A stretch of 64,000 nt of DNA from Pseudomonas protegens (GTDB lineage: Bacteria > Pseudomonadota > Gammaproteobacteria > Pseudomonadales > Pseudomonadaceae). The notes beneath the pieces are model-generated. The model was not told the DNA's origin, did not search any database, and worked only from the letters and a program-made list of their open reading frames with translations. Made by a program: the position numbers and the translations under genes. This document shows positions 18,114 to 27,062 of this stretch, in pieces. The stretch's first letter is position 1; the number at the start of each line of letters is the position of its first letter. The stretch covers positions 3,534,001-3,598,000 of the forward strand of contig NZ_CP060201.1 in NCBI RefSeq assembly GCF_013407925.2, written 5' to 3'.

Positions 18114-19297
18114 GCCGGGTCAATCTGGCCATCATCGGTGGCGGCCTGGTCGGTGCCAGCCTGGCCCTGGCCCTGCAGGCTGGCGCCAAGGCCCGGGGCT
18201 GGAAGATCGTGCTGATCGAGCCGTTCGCCCCCGGCGACAGCTTCCAGCCCAGCTACGATGCGCGCTCTTCGGCGCTGTCTTTCGGTGCCCGGCAGATCTA
18301 CCAGCGCCTGGGCCTGTGGCAGGCGATTTCCCGGCGCGCCGAGCCGATCAAGCAGATTCACGTGTCCGACCGCGGGCGGTTTTCCACGGCGCGCCTGTCG
18401 GCCATGGAAGAGGGCGTTCCGGCCCTGGGCTATGTGGTGGAAAACGCCTGGCTCGGCCAATGCCTGTGGCAGGGCCTGGACAAGGACGTGATCAGTTGGC
18501 GCTGCCCGGCGGAAGTCACCCGCCTGGAGCCTCTGGAAGGCGGCTATCGCCTGACCCTGAATGACGAAACCACCCTGGAATGCGACCTGGCGGTGCTCGC
18601 CGATGGCGGTCGTTCCGGCCTGCGCGAACAGCTGGGGATCGGGGTCCGGAATCGCCCTTACAACCAGAGTGCGCTGATCGCCAACATCACCCCCAGCGAA
18701 GCCCACAACGGCATGGCCTTCGAGCGCTTCACCGACGACGGCCCGATGGCGCTGCTGCCCTTGCCGGACAACCGCTGCGCGCTGATCTGGACGCGCCAGG
18801 GCATGGACGCCCAGCGTCTGGCCGAACTGGATGAGCGCAGTTTCCTCAGCGAACTGCAGGGCGTGTTCGGTTATCGCCTGGGCACCCTGAAACAAGTGGG
18901 GGCGCGGCATCTGTACCCGCTGTCCCTGGTAGAAGCCGAAGAGCAGGTGCGCCCGCATCTGGTGGTGCTGGGCAACGCCGCCCACAGCCTGCATCCGATT
19001 GCCGGCCAGGGCTTCAACCTGTCGCTGCGTGACGCCCAGGCCCTGGCCGACGCCTTGCTGGCCAGCGAGCAGTTGCCCGGGGATTTTGCCGTGTTGCAGG
19101 CCTATCGCGAGCGTCAGCGCCTGGACCAGAACCTGACCGTGGGCTTCTCCGATCAGGTCACCCGACTGTTTGGCAGCAAGCTGCCGCTGCTGTCGGTGGG
19201 CCGCAACCTCGGCCTGCTCGGACTGGACCTGCTGCCCCCGGCCAAGCGCTGGTTCGCGCGCCAGGCCATGGGCCTGGGTACTCGCCCGGATGCGTGA
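18110..19297 (+). CDS. ubiH: 2-octaprenyl-6-methoxyphenol hydroxylase UbiH
   Basis: 395-residue FAD monooxygenase of ubiquinone synthesis. The FAD dinucleotide fold is IIGGGLVGASLALALQAG at the N-terminus, and the YDARSSALSFGARQIY stretch is family-typical. LAVLADGGRSGLREQLGI is the NADPH/FAD DG motif and LVVLGNAAHSLHPIAGQGFN the second FAD motif, in the UbiH style (asparagine where UbiI has GDAAH). Coupled to pepP by a 4-base overlap. The following DUF4442 gene starts inside its last codons. Confidence 0.95.
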   Translation: MSRVNLAIIGGGLVGASLALALQAGAKARGWKIVLIEPFAPGDSFQPSYDARSSALSFGARQIYQRLGLWQAISRRAEPIKQIHVSDRGRFSTARLSAMEEGVPALGYVVENAWLGQCLWQGLDKDVISWRCPAEVTRLEPLEGGYRLTLNDETTLECDLAVLADGGRSGLREQLGIGVRNRPYNQSALIANITPSEAHNGMAFERFTDDGPMALLPLPDNRCALIWTRQGMDAQRLAELDERSFLSELQGVFGYRLGTLKQVGARHLYPLSLVEAEEQVRPHLVVLGNAAHSLHPIAGQGFNLSLRDAQALADALLASEQLPGDFAVLQAYRERQRLDQNLTVGFSDQVTRLFGSKLPLLSVGRNLGLLGLDLLPPAKRWFARQAMGLGTRPDA

Positions 19298-19775
19298 GTG
19301 GCTGGCCCGACGCGTCGGCAAGGCACGCTTGCTGCGCTGGGTGATGAACCTGTATCCGCCCTATCTGGGGGCCGGTGTGCGGATTCGCCAGATCAGCGCG
19401 GATTTGCGCGAAGTCCAGGTCTCCATGGGCCTGGGCTGGTACAACCGCAACTATGTCGGCACCCAGTTCGGTGGCAGCCTGTATTCGATGGTGGACCCGT
19501 TTTTCATGCTGATGCTGATGGAGAACCTGGGCCGCGACTACATCGTCTGGGACAAGGCCGCGGCTATCGATTTCATTGCCCCGGGCAGGGGGCCGGTGTT
19601 TGCCCGGTTCAGCATCGACCAGGCGCTGCTCGACGAAGTGCGCCGGCAGACCGCCAATGGCGAAAAGTACCTGCCGCAGTTGCAGGTCGAGATTCATGAC
19701 GGCTCCGGCACCCTGGTGGCGCGGGTCGATAAAACCCTTTATGTGCGGCGCAAGCCGCAAGCGAGACAGGCCTAA
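19290..19775 (+). CDS. DUF4442 (hotdog-fold) protein between ubiH and ubiI
   Basis: 161 residues. The ATG at 19290 lies within the end of ubiH (8-base overlap). Motifs WYNRNYVGTQFGGSLYSMVD and DKAAAIDFIAPGRGPVFA fit the hotdog-fold DUF4442 family related to acyl-CoA thioesterases of the PaaI type. Its tight placement between two ubiquinone hydroxylase genes suggests a housekeeping link to quinone or acyl metabolism, but this is only context. No characterised substrate is known to me. Confidence 0.85.
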   Translation: MREWLARRVGKARLLRWVMNLYPPYLGAGVRIRQISADLREVQVSMGLGWYNRNYVGTQFGGSLYSMVDPFFMLMLMENLGRDYIVWDKAAAIDFIAPGRGPVFARFSIDQALLDEVRRQTANGEKYLPQLQVEIHDGSGTLVARVDKTLYVRRKPQARQA

Positions 19776-19778
19776 AGC

Positions 19779-21002
19779 ATGGAAATGCGCGCAGATGTGC
19801 TGATTGTCGGAGCCGGAATGGTCGGCAGTGCCTTGGCGCTGGCGTTGCAGGGCAGCGGCCTGGAAGTGCTGCTGCTCGATGGCGGCTCCTTGAGTGTCAA
19901 ACCCTTCGCCGCCGAGTCGCCGTTCGAGCCCCGGGTCAGCGCCTTGTCGGCGGCCAGCCAGCGCATCCTCGAACGCCTTGGCGCCTGGGACGGCATCGTC
20001 CGGCGTCGCAGCAGCCCCTACTGCGACATGCAGGTCTGGGATGGCAGCGGCACCGGGCAGATCCACTTCTCCGCGTCCAGCGTGCATGCCGAGGTGCTCG
20101 GGCATATCGTCGAGAACCGGGTGGTGCAGGACGCCCTGCTCGAACGTCTGCACGAATGCGACATCGGCCTGCTGGCCAATGCCCGCCTGGAGCAGATGCG
20201 CCGCTCCGGCGATGACTGGCTGCTGACCCTGGCCGATGGTCGGGTGTTGCGCGCACCGTTGGTGATCGCCGCCGACGGCGCCAACTCGGCGGTGCGCCGC
20301 CTGACCGGCTGTGCCACCCGCGAATGGGACTACCTGCACCACGCCATTGTCACCAGCGTGCGCAGCAGCCAGCCTCACCAAATGACCGCCTGGCAGCGCT
20401 TCACCGATACCGGCCCGCTGGCCTTCCTGCCGCTGGTACGGGATGGGCAGCAGGATTGGTGCTCGATTGTCTGGTCCACCACGCCCACTGAAGCCGAGCG
20501 CCTGATGGCCCTGGACGACGAGCGCTTCTGCGTTGAACTGGAGCGCGCCTTCGAAGGCCGTTTAGGCAAGGTGCTCGGCGCCGACCCGCGGCTCTGCGTA
20601 CCGCTGCGCCAGCGGCATGCCAAGCGCTATGTGGCCGAAGGCCTGGCGCTGATCGGCGACGCGGCCCACACCATCCATCCGTTGGCGGGGCAGGGGGTCA
20701 ACCTGGGCTTTCTCGATGCCGCGGTACTGGCCGAAGTGCTGCTGCAAGCGGCCGGTCGTGGCGAGCGCCTGGCCGAGGTCAAGGTCCTCAGTCGTTTCGA
20801 GCGCCGGCGCATGCCGCACAACCTGGCGCTGATGGCGGCCATGGAAGGCTTCGAACGCTTGTTCCAGGCCGATCCGCTGCCACTGCGCTGGCTGCGCAAC
20901 ACGGGCCTCAAGGTGATCGAGCAAATGCCCGAGGCCAAGGCGGTCTTCGTGCGCCAGGCCCTGGGCCTGAGCGGCGATCTGCCAGAGCTGGCGAGAGCCT
21001 AG
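19779..21002 (+). CDS. ubiI: UbiI/VisC-type FAD hydroxylase of ubiquinone biosynthesis
   Basis: 407 residues, paralogous to ubiH. It has the FAD motif LIVGAGMVGSALALALQGSG, a central VIAADGANSAVRRL, and LIGDAAHTIHPLAGQGVNLG of the UbiI/UbiF/COQ6 group. By position after ubiH it matches UbiI (C5-hydroxylation), although UbiF-like activity cannot be excluded from sequence. The start could be ATG 19779 or ATG 19785; the fold begins right after either. It ends the ygfB-pepP-ubi run. Confidence 0.9.
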   Translation: MEMRADVLIVGAGMVGSALALALQGSGLEVLLLDGGSLSVKPFAAESPFEPRVSALSAASQRILERLGAWDGIVRRRSSPYCDMQVWDGSGTGQIHFSASSVHAEVLGHIVENRVVQDALLERLHECDIGLLANARLEQMRRSGDDWLLTLADGRVLRAPLVIAADGANSAVRRLTGCATREWDYLHHAIVTSVRSSQPHQMTAWQRFTDTGPLAFLPLVRDGQQDWCSIVWSTTPTEAERLMALDDERFCVELERAFEGRLGKVLGADPRLCVPLRQRHAKRYVAEGLALIGDAAHTIHPLAGQGVNLGFLDAAVLAEVLLQAAGRGERLAEVKVLSRFERRRMPHNLALMAAMEGFERLFQADPLPLRWLRNTGLKVIEQMPEAKAVFVRQALGLSGDLPELARA

Positions 21003-21139
21003 GACCCGACGCGAAGGTGGCGCGTGCTTGAGGGCGGTCCTACGCAACATCTGGTAACGCCTCGGCGCCGGGTTCGGTTGAGATGGCAAATGGGAGTCCT
21101 TATCATTTCGCCTCATTTTGAAATCGAGAGACTGCTCCC

Positions 21140-22141
21140 ATGTTGGCACCGAAGCGTCTACTGACTGCCCTGGCCCTCACCCTCATCGGCAGCGCCGCCC
21201 AGGCCGCCGATGAAGTCGTGGTCTACTCCTCGCGTATCGATGAGCTGATCAAGCCGGTGTTCGATGCCTACACCCAGAAGACCGGGGTGAAGATCAAGTT
21301 CATCACCGACAAGGAAGCGCCGCTGATGCAGCGGATCAAGGCCGAAGGCGAAAACGCCACCGCCGACCTGCTGCTCACCGTGGATGCCGGCAACCTGTGG
21401 CAGGCCGAGCAGATGGGCATCCTGCAGCCGTTCACTTCCAAGGTCATCGACAGCAACATTCCTCTGCAATATCGCTCTTCCAACCACGCCTGGACCGGCC
21501 TCAGCCTGCGGGCGCGGACCCTGGCCTACTCCACCGAGCGGGTCAAACCTTCCGAGCTGACCACCTACGAAGCCCTGGCCGACAAGCAGTGGGAAGGTCG
21601 CCTGTGCCTGCGCACCGCGAAGAAGGTCTACAACCAGTCTCTGACCGCCACCCTGATCGAAACCCACGGCGCGGCGAAGACCGAAGAGATCGTCAAGGGC
21701 TGGGTCAACAACCTGTCCACCGATGTGTTCTCCGATGACATCGCGGTACTGGACGCGATCAACGCCGGGCAATGTGACGTCGGCATCGTCAACACCTACT
21801 ACTACGGTCGCCTGCACAAGCAGAAGCCGAACCTGGCGGTGAAGCTGTTCTGGCCGAACCAGGGCGATCGCGGGGTGCACGTCAACCTGTCGGGCATCGG
21901 CCTGACCAAGCACGCGCCACACCCGGAAGCGGCCAAGGCCCTGGTGGAGTGGATGACTACGCCTGAGGCGCAGAAGATCTTCGCCGACGTCAACCAGGAG
22001 TTCCCGGCCAACCCGGCGGTGGCGCCTTCGGAAGAAGTGGCCAGCTGGGGCAAGTTCGTGGCCGATACCCTGCCGGTTGAAATCGCCGGCAAGCGCCAGG
22101 CCGAAGCCATTCGCTTGATGGACCGCGCTGGCTGGAACTGA
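21140..22141 (+). CDS. ferric-iron ABC transporter substrate-binding protein (FbpA/HitA type)
   Basis: 333 residues with a clear signal peptide (cleavage after AAQA, about residue 22), then [19 protein letters not shown]. The family motifs [35 protein letters not shown] (the tyrosine pair that ligates Fe(III)) and [19 protein letters not shown] are all present. It binds periplasmic Fe(III) for the permease encoded at 22383. An upstream TTATCATTT could be part of a Fur box, but the match is partial. No ATPase gene is nearby. Confidence 0.93.
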   Translation: MLAPKRLLTALALTLIGSAAQAADEVVVYSSRIDELIKPVFDAYTQKTGVKIKFITDKEAPLMQRIKAEGENATADLLLTVDAGNLWQAEQMGILQPFTSKVIDSNIPLQYRSSNHAWTGLSLRARTLAYSTERVKPSELTTYEALADKQWEGRLCLRTAKKVYNQSLTATLIETHGAAKTEEIVKGWVNNLSTDVFSDDIAVLDAINAGQCDVGIVNTYYYGRLHKQKPNLAVKLFWPNQGDRGVHVNLSGIGLTKHAPHPEAAKALVEWMTTPEAQKIFADVNQEFPANPAVAPSEEVASWGKFVADTLPVEIAGKRQAEAIRLMDRAGWN

Positions 22142-22157
22142 GCCTGCCGTTATACTG

Positions 22158-22185
22158 CGCCCCGCTTTTGCGGGGCGTTTTGTTT
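22158..22185 (+). terminator. rho-independent terminator after the iron-binding protein gene
   Basis: Perfect 8-bp stem CGCCCCGC / GCGGGGCG with a TTTT loop, followed by TTTTGTTT. It begins 17 bases after the stop and probably reduces read-through into the permease gene. Confidence 0.93.
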
Positions 22186-22200
22186 AACGGTTGGGCTTTT

Positions 22201-22332
22201 GTGGCGAGCGAGCTTGCTCCCGTTCCACCGCGTAGCGGTGGCAAGCCCTGAATACGTGATTCAACTGGCGTAACGTGGTTGCAGCTGTTGGCGCGGCCAT
22301 GGCGCCCAGCGGGAGCAAGCTCCCTCACCCCA
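22201..22332. repeat. inverted REP-like pair with internal palindrome
   Basis: Outer arms GTGGCGAGCGAGCTTGCTCC (22201) and GGAGCAAGCTCCCTCACCCC (ending 22332) are inverse copies of a common Pseudomonas intergenic repeat. Inside lies a perfect hairpin CCACCGC-GTA-GCGGTGG (22225-22241). It sits between the binding-protein and permease genes. Confidence 0.8.
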
Positions 22333-22382
22333 CGGGTTTTGCGCAAGTATTTTTGTCTGTTCCACCTGCCCGAGAGTTCTTT

Positions 22383-23999
22383 GTGGCCCATCCCGCCCAA
22401 CGTCGCTGGTATCCCCTGGTCTTTGCCGTAGCGGCCCTGGTCCTGCTACCGCTGAGTGTGCTGCTGCTGTCCTGGCAGGCGGTCGATGCGCAGATCTGGT
22501 CCCACCTGTGGGACACGCAGATGCCACGGTTGCTGAACAACACCCTGACCCTGGTGCTCGGGGTGGGGGTTGGCGTCACGCTGCTGGGGGTGAGCCTGGC
22601 CTGGCTCACCAGCCTCTGCGAATTCCCCGGACGGCGTTGGCTGGATTGGGCGCTGATGCTGCCCTTCGCCATTCCGGCCTATGTGCTGGCCTTTGTCTTC
22701 GTCGGCCTGCTGGACTTTTCTGGACCGGTGCAAAGCCTGCTGCGGGAGTGGTTCGGCACGGGCTTGCGGCTGCCCAGGGTGCGCTCCACCGGCGGGGTGA
22801 TCCTGGTCCTGGTGCTGGTGTTCTATCCCTATGTCTACCTGCTGGCGCGCAATGCCTTCCTGGCCCAGGGCAAGGGGCTGATGGAAGCCGCACGAGTCCT
22901 CGGCCAATCGCCCTGGCAGGCCTTCTGGCGCGTGGCGCTGCCCATGGCGCGGCCGGCCATCGGCGCCGGGGTGGCCCTGGCGCTGATGGAGACTCTGGCG
23001 GATTTCGGCGCGGTGTCGGTGTTCAACTTCGATACCTTCACCACCGCCATCTACAAGACCTGGTACGGCTTCTTCAGCCTTTCCAGCGCTGCGCAGCTGG
23101 CCAGCCTGTTGCTGCTGGCGGTGATGCTGGTGCTGTATGGCGAGCGCCGGGCCCGGGGGGCCAGCCGTACCGGCAATGAACGCCCGAGGGGCAAGGCCCT
23201 GTATCACCTGCGGGGGATCAAGGCCGCGGCGGCCACGGGCTGGTGCCTGCTGGTGTTTGCCTGTGCCTTCGTGATTCCGCTGCTGCAACTGCTGGCGTGG
23301 TTCTGGCAGCGCGGGCGCTTCGATCTGGACGAGCGCTACGCCGGATTGATCGTGCATACCTTGTACCTGGGGGGCATGGCGGCGTTGATCACCGTCAGCG
23401 TGGCCCTGCTGCTGGCCTTCGCCCGTCGCCAAGCGCCGACCCGGGGCATCCGCGCCGGGGTCAGCCTGGCGAACCTGGGCTACGCCTTGCCCGGCTCGGT
23501 GCTGGCGGTGTCGATCATGCTGGCCTTCAGTTACCTGGATCGCGAGCTGGTGATCCCGCTGTCCGGCTGGCTGGGCGGGGCTGGCAAGCCGCTGTTGCTG
23601 GGCAGCCTGTCGGCCTTGCTGCTGGCTTATCTGGTGCGCTTTATCGCGGTGGCCTACGGGCCGCTGGAAAACAGCCTGGAACGGATTCGCCCGTCGCTGC
23701 CCGAAGCCGCGCGCAGCCTGGGGGTGGGTGGGCCGCGACTGTTTTTCAAAGTGTATCTGCCGCTGTTGCTGCCCGGGACCCTGAGCGCGGCCTTGCTGGT
23801 GTTCGTCGACGTGCTCAAGGAAATGCCCGCCACCCTGCTGATGCGCCCGTTCGGCTGGGACACGCTGGCGGTGCGGATCTTCGAGATGACCAGCGAAGGG
23901 GAGTGGGCCCGGGCCTCGTTGCCGGCGCTGACCCTGGTACTGGTTGGCCTGCTGCCGGTGATTGGCCTGATCCGTCGCTCGGCCCAGCGAATCGGTTAG
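22383..23999 (+). CDS. ferric-iron ABC transporter permease (FbpB/HitB type)
   Basis: 538 residues, a fused double permease with about 12 membrane helices. Two EAA loops are visible: GLMEAARVLGQSPWQAFWRV in the first half and SLPEAARSLGVGGPRLFFKV in the second. Both contact the ATPase. The GTG at 22383 is chosen as start because the protein then begins AHPAQRRWYPLVF just before the first helix; a GAGAG lies upstream. Longer frames reach into the REP repeat and are unlikely. It pairs with the upstream binding protein. Confidence 0.92.
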   Translation: MAHPAQRRWYPLVFAVAALVLLPLSVLLLSWQAVDAQIWSHLWDTQMPRLLNNTLTLVLGVGVGVTLLGVSLAWLTSLCEFPGRRWLDWALMLPFAIPAYVLAFVFVGLLDFSGPVQSLLREWFGTGLRLPRVRSTGGVILVLVLVFYPYVYLLARNAFLAQGKGLMEAARVLGQSPWQAFWRVALPMARPAIGAGVALALMETLADFGAVSVFNFDTFTTAIYKTWYGFFSLSSAAQLASLLLLAVMLVLYGERRARGASRTGNERPRGKALYHLRGIKAAAATGWCLLVFACAFVIPLLQLLAWFWQRGRFDLDERYAGLIVHTLYLGGMAALITVSVALLLAFARRQAPTRGIRAGVSLANLGYALPGSVLAVSIMLAFSYLDRELVIPLSGWLGGAGKPLLLGSLSALLLAYLVRFIAVAYGPLENSLERIRPSLPEAARSLGVGGPRLFFKVYLPLLLPGTLSAALLVFVDVLKEMPATLLMRPFGWDTLAVRIFEMTSEGEWARASLPALTLVLVGLLPVIGLIRRSAQRIG

Positions 24000-24153
24000 G
24001 TGCCAGCCTTGCACCTTGCAGCTACAATGCGCGGCATTCGGTGCGGCCTGCTGTTTGGCCGGGACGCTGAAATCGGCTGCAAGCCACCTGTTTCAAGGCT
24101 TTCACCCTAGCAGCGCCAGTCCGCACCCTCGCCACGCCCGGAAGGAGAAACCC

Positions 24154-25236
24154 ATGGGACAGCGCACGCCTCTGTATGACCTGCATCTCGCCCTCGGCGC
24201 GAAAATGGTCGATTTTGGCGGTTGGGATATGCCTTTGCATTACGGTTCGCAGGTCGAGGAGCACCATCAGGTGCGACGTGATTGCGGTGTGTTCGATGTA
24301 TCCCACATGACCGTGATCGATGTCAGCGGCGCCCAGGCCAAGGTCTGGCTCCAGCACTTGCTGGCCAATGATGTCGAACGTTTGCAGCACCCTGGCCAGG
24401 CCTTGTACAGCACCATGCTCAACGAGCGCGGCGGCATCGTCGACGACATGATCGTCTATCGCCTCGAGGACGCTTATCGCCTCGCGCTCAACGCCGCCAC
24501 CCGGGACCAGGACCTGGCCTGGATGCAGGCGCAACTGGGCGAATACCAGGTGCAACTGCGCGAGCGACCGGAGCTGGCCATGCTGGCGATCCAGGGCCCC
24601 CAGGCCCGGCACAAGATCGCCGAACTGGTGACCCAGTCCCGCGGCACCCTGATCCAGCAGCTCAAACCCTTCGAAGCCGGCAGCGACGGCGACTGGTTCA
24701 TCGCCCGTACCGGCTACACCGGCGAAGACGGTCTGGAGATCGTCCTGCCCGCCGAGCAGGCGCCGGGTTTCTTCAACGATCTGGTGGGGGCGGGGATCTC
24801 GCCCATCGGCCTGGGCGCCCGGGACACCCTGCGCCTGGAAGCCGGCATGAACCTCTACGGCCAGGATATTCACCAGGATGTTTCGCCCCTGGCGGCGAAT
24901 ATGGCCTGGAGCATTGCCTGGGAGCCGTCCTCGCGCAAATTCATTGGGCGCACGGCCCTGGAGGCCGAGCGCGCATCCGGGGTGAAGCAGAAACTGGTGG
25001 GCCTGGTGCTGGAGGAGCGCGGGGTTTTGCGCGCACATCAGGTGGTTCGCATCGCCGATGTTGGCGAAGGTGAGATCACCAGTGGTAGTTTCTCCCCTAC
25101 GCTGAGTAAATCGATCGCACTGGCGCGGGTGCCGATGGCCACCGCCGACCGTGCCGAAGTGGAAATCCGCGGCAAGTGGTACCCGGTCCGGGTGGTCAAA
25201 CCGACCTTCGTGCGCCACGGCAAGACCTTGATCTAA
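24154..25236 (+). CDS. gcvT: glycine cleavage system T protein (aminomethyltransferase)
   Basis: 360 residues. It transfers the methylene group from aminomethyl-lipoyl H protein to THF, releasing ammonia. Motifs: GAKMVDFGGWDMPLHYGSQ, CGVFDVSHMTVIDV, VDDMIVYRL (folate-site Asp), ARTGYTGEDGLEI and GLGARDTLRLEAGMNLYGQD. The start at 24154 has AAGGAG at 24142-24147. gcvH follows 52 bases later on the same strand. Confidence 0.97.
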   Translation: MGQRTPLYDLHLALGAKMVDFGGWDMPLHYGSQVEEHHQVRRDCGVFDVSHMTVIDVSGAQAKVWLQHLLANDVERLQHPGQALYSTMLNERGGIVDDMIVYRLEDAYRLALNAATRDQDLAWMQAQLGEYQVQLRERPELAMLAIQGPQARHKIAELVTQSRGTLIQQLKPFEAGSDGDWFIARTGYTGEDGLEIVLPAEQAPGFFNDLVGAGISPIGLGARDTLRLEAGMNLYGQDIHQDVSPLAANMAWSIAWEPSSRKFIGRTALEAERASGVKQKLVGLVLEERGVLRAHQVVRIADVGEGEITSGSFSPTLSKSIALARVPMATADRAEVEIRGKWYPVRVVKPTFVRHGKTLI

Positions 25237-25288
25237 CTATTTCCAGCCGGCATTGCGCCGCTGACACTTCTTCTTGAGGACACAGAAC

Positions 25289-25672
25289 ATGAGCGATATC
25301 CCTGCCCACCTGCGTTTTGCCGATAGTCACGAATGGGCCCGTCTGGAAGCCGACGGCAGCGTGACCGTGGGTATTAGCGACCATGCTCAGGAAGCCCTGG
25401 GCGATGTGGTGTTCGTCGAGCTGACCGAAGTCGGCAATGTGTTTGGCGCAGGGGACCAGGCCGGTGTGGTGGAGTCGGTGAAAGCCGCTTCCGATATCTA
25501 CGCCCCGGTAGCCGGTGAGGTGATCGCGGTCAACGAAGAGCTGAGCGCCAGCCCCGAGCTGCTCAACAGCGACCCTTACGGCGCCTGGATCTTCAAGCTC
25601 AAGCCAAGCAATCCGGGTGACCTGGACAAGCTGCTGGACGCCGCCGGCTACAAGGCCGCCATCGGCGAATAA
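25289..25672 (+). CDS. gcvH: glycine cleavage system H protein
   Basis: 127-residue lipoyl carrier protein. The lipoylation motif is [15 protein letters not shown] with Lys65 as the lipoyl attachment site, and [20 protein letters not shown] precedes it. It shuttles the aminomethyl group between GcvP, GcvT and the L protein. The ATG at 25289 is preceded by TGAGGA. It is followed by a large hairpin and by a convergent aminotransferase gene. Confidence 0.96.
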   Translation: MSDIPAHLRFADSHEWARLEADGSVTVGISDHAQEALGDVVFVELTEVGNVFGAGDQAGVVESVKAASDIYAPVAGEVIAVNEELSASPELLNSDPYGAWIFKLKPSNPGDLDKLLDAAGYKAAIGE

Positions 25673-25679
25673 GCCGTTC

Positions 25680-25727
25680 TCGCCGGCCTGCCCGCGCCTG
25701 TTTATGCAGGGGCGGGCTGGCCGGCGA
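25680..25727. terminator. long symmetric hairpin between convergent genes
   Basis: 21-nt arms 25680-25700 and 25707-25727 pair with only two mismatches around a 6-nt loop. It lies between gcvH (plus, stop 25672) and the aminotransferase (minus, stop 25734), so it may end or protect both transcripts. There is no T-tract, and the arms also resemble REP sequence. Confidence 0.6.
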
Positions 25728-25733
25728 AGGCTC

Positions 25734-26873
25734 TTAGGCCTGCAACACCTCTTTCACCGCCGCCACCGCACGTTCCACGTCGGCCTTGCTCATGGCGGTG
25801 AACATTGGCAACGAGACGATCAGTCGACCGACTCGTTCCGCCACCGGGAACATCCCCTCCTTGAAACCGCGCTCGCGGTACAGGCTCAGCAAATGAATCG
25901 GCGGGTAGTGATAGCCGATGCCGATCCCGCGTTCCTGCATCTGCTCCATGAAGGTGGCGCGCGCCGGCTTGCCGTCCTTGCGCTCCGGCAGCACCAGCTG
26001 GAACAGGTGCCAGTTGCTGTTGCTGAAATCCGCCGGCGGTAGCTGGGCGCCATAGCGGGCCTCGAAGTCGCTGCCGAAGCATTCGAAGTAGTGCCGGGCC
26101 AGCTCGCGGCGATGGGCGGTGATTGCCTCGATATGGGCAAACTGGCCCAGGCCGATAGCGGCCGCGACGTCGGTCATGTTGAACTTGCCGCCGAGCACGT
26201 CCACGTCCAGGCCGTCGAAGCCGCTGCGGGTCACGCCCTGCAGGCGGTACTTCTCGGCCAGGCGCACTTCCTCCGGCGTGTTGAGGACCAGGCAGCCGCC
26301 CTCGGACGAAGTGACGTTCTTGTTGGCCTGGAAGCTGAAGGACACGAAGTCGCCACCGGCGCCGATACGCTGGCCATTCCAGCTGGAGCCCAGGGCCTGG
26401 GCCGCGTCTTCCACCACCCGCAGGCCGTGTTTCTTGGCCAGGGCATACAGGCGAGTCATGTCCACCGGCAAGCCGGCCAGGAACACCGGAATGATGGCTT
26501 TGGTGCGCGGGGTGATCGCCGCTTCGACCTGGGCCAGGTCGATGTTGCGGGTGATCGGATCGATGTCGGCGAACACCGGCGTGGCGCCCACTTCGAGAAT
26601 CACGTTGGCGGTGGCGACCCAGGAGATCGGCGTGGTGATGACTTCATCCCCGGGGCCGATGCCGGCGATGCGCAGGGCGATCTCCATGGTGCAGGTGCCG
26701 GAGTTGAAGGTACGTACCGTGCGCCCGCCGAAGAACTCCGACAGCTGGGCTTCGAAAGCCTGGACCTTGGGACCGCTGGTGATCCAGCCCGAACGCAGCA
26801 CTTCGCCGACGGCGGCGATGGTGGCTTCATCAATGGTGGGTTTGGAGAACGGCAGGAATGGCAGTTGGCTCAT
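25734..26873 (-). CDS. DegT/DnrJ/EryC1 aminotransferase, ArnB-like
   Basis: 379-residue PLP-dependent sugar aminotransferase family protein, similar in order to ArnB/PseC: LRSGWITSGPKVQAFE, NSGTCTMEIALRIAGI, DEVITTPISWVATANVI, VVEDAAQALGSSW, then SFQANKNVTSSEGG with the PLP lysine at 185. Such enzymes aminate nucleotide-linked 4-keto sugars for lipid A or O-antigen. No arn or other sugar nucleotide genes are in the window, so the substrate is unknown. It is antiparallel inside the gcv gene group. The ATG at 26873 was chosen over an upstream extension. Confidence 0.9.
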   Translation of the reverse strand: MSQLPFLPFSKPTIDEATIAAVGEVLRSGWITSGPKVQAFEAQLSEFFGGRTVRTFNSGTCTMEIALRIAGIGPGDEVITTPISWVATANVILEVGATPVFADIDPITRNIDLAQVEAAITPRTKAIIPVFLAGLPVDMTRLYALAKKHGLRVVEDAAQALGSSWNGQRIGAGGDFVSFSFQANKNVTSSEGGCLVLNTPEEVRLAEKYRLQGVTRSGFDGLDVDVLGGKFNMTDVAAAIGLGQFAHIEAITAHRRELARHYFECFGSDFEARYGAQLPPADFSNSNWHLFQLVLPERKDGKPARATFMEQMQERGIGIGYHYPPIHLLSLYRERGFKEGMFPVAERVGRLIVSLPMFTAMSKADVERAVAAVKEVLQA

Positions 26874-27062
26874 GACAGTGGGACACCCGATAAGCGGACG
26901 ATGGAAGCAGGGGTTGAGGCGCGCCGGGGCTGGCGCGCGAACGCCCTGCATGATGGTACCGATTGCCTCGGGACGCCAGTGCGTCGAGCGGCGGAATCGG
27001 CTGCTATGCTGCTTTGCACCCTGTTGCATCGACGCTGAGCGCCGCTTATCGGAGAGCCTGCC

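Noticed and set aside
24000..24153. Glycine riboswitch upstream of gcvT
   Set aside because: No paired aptamer pattern or conserved GGAGAG-type core could be found in this short leader.
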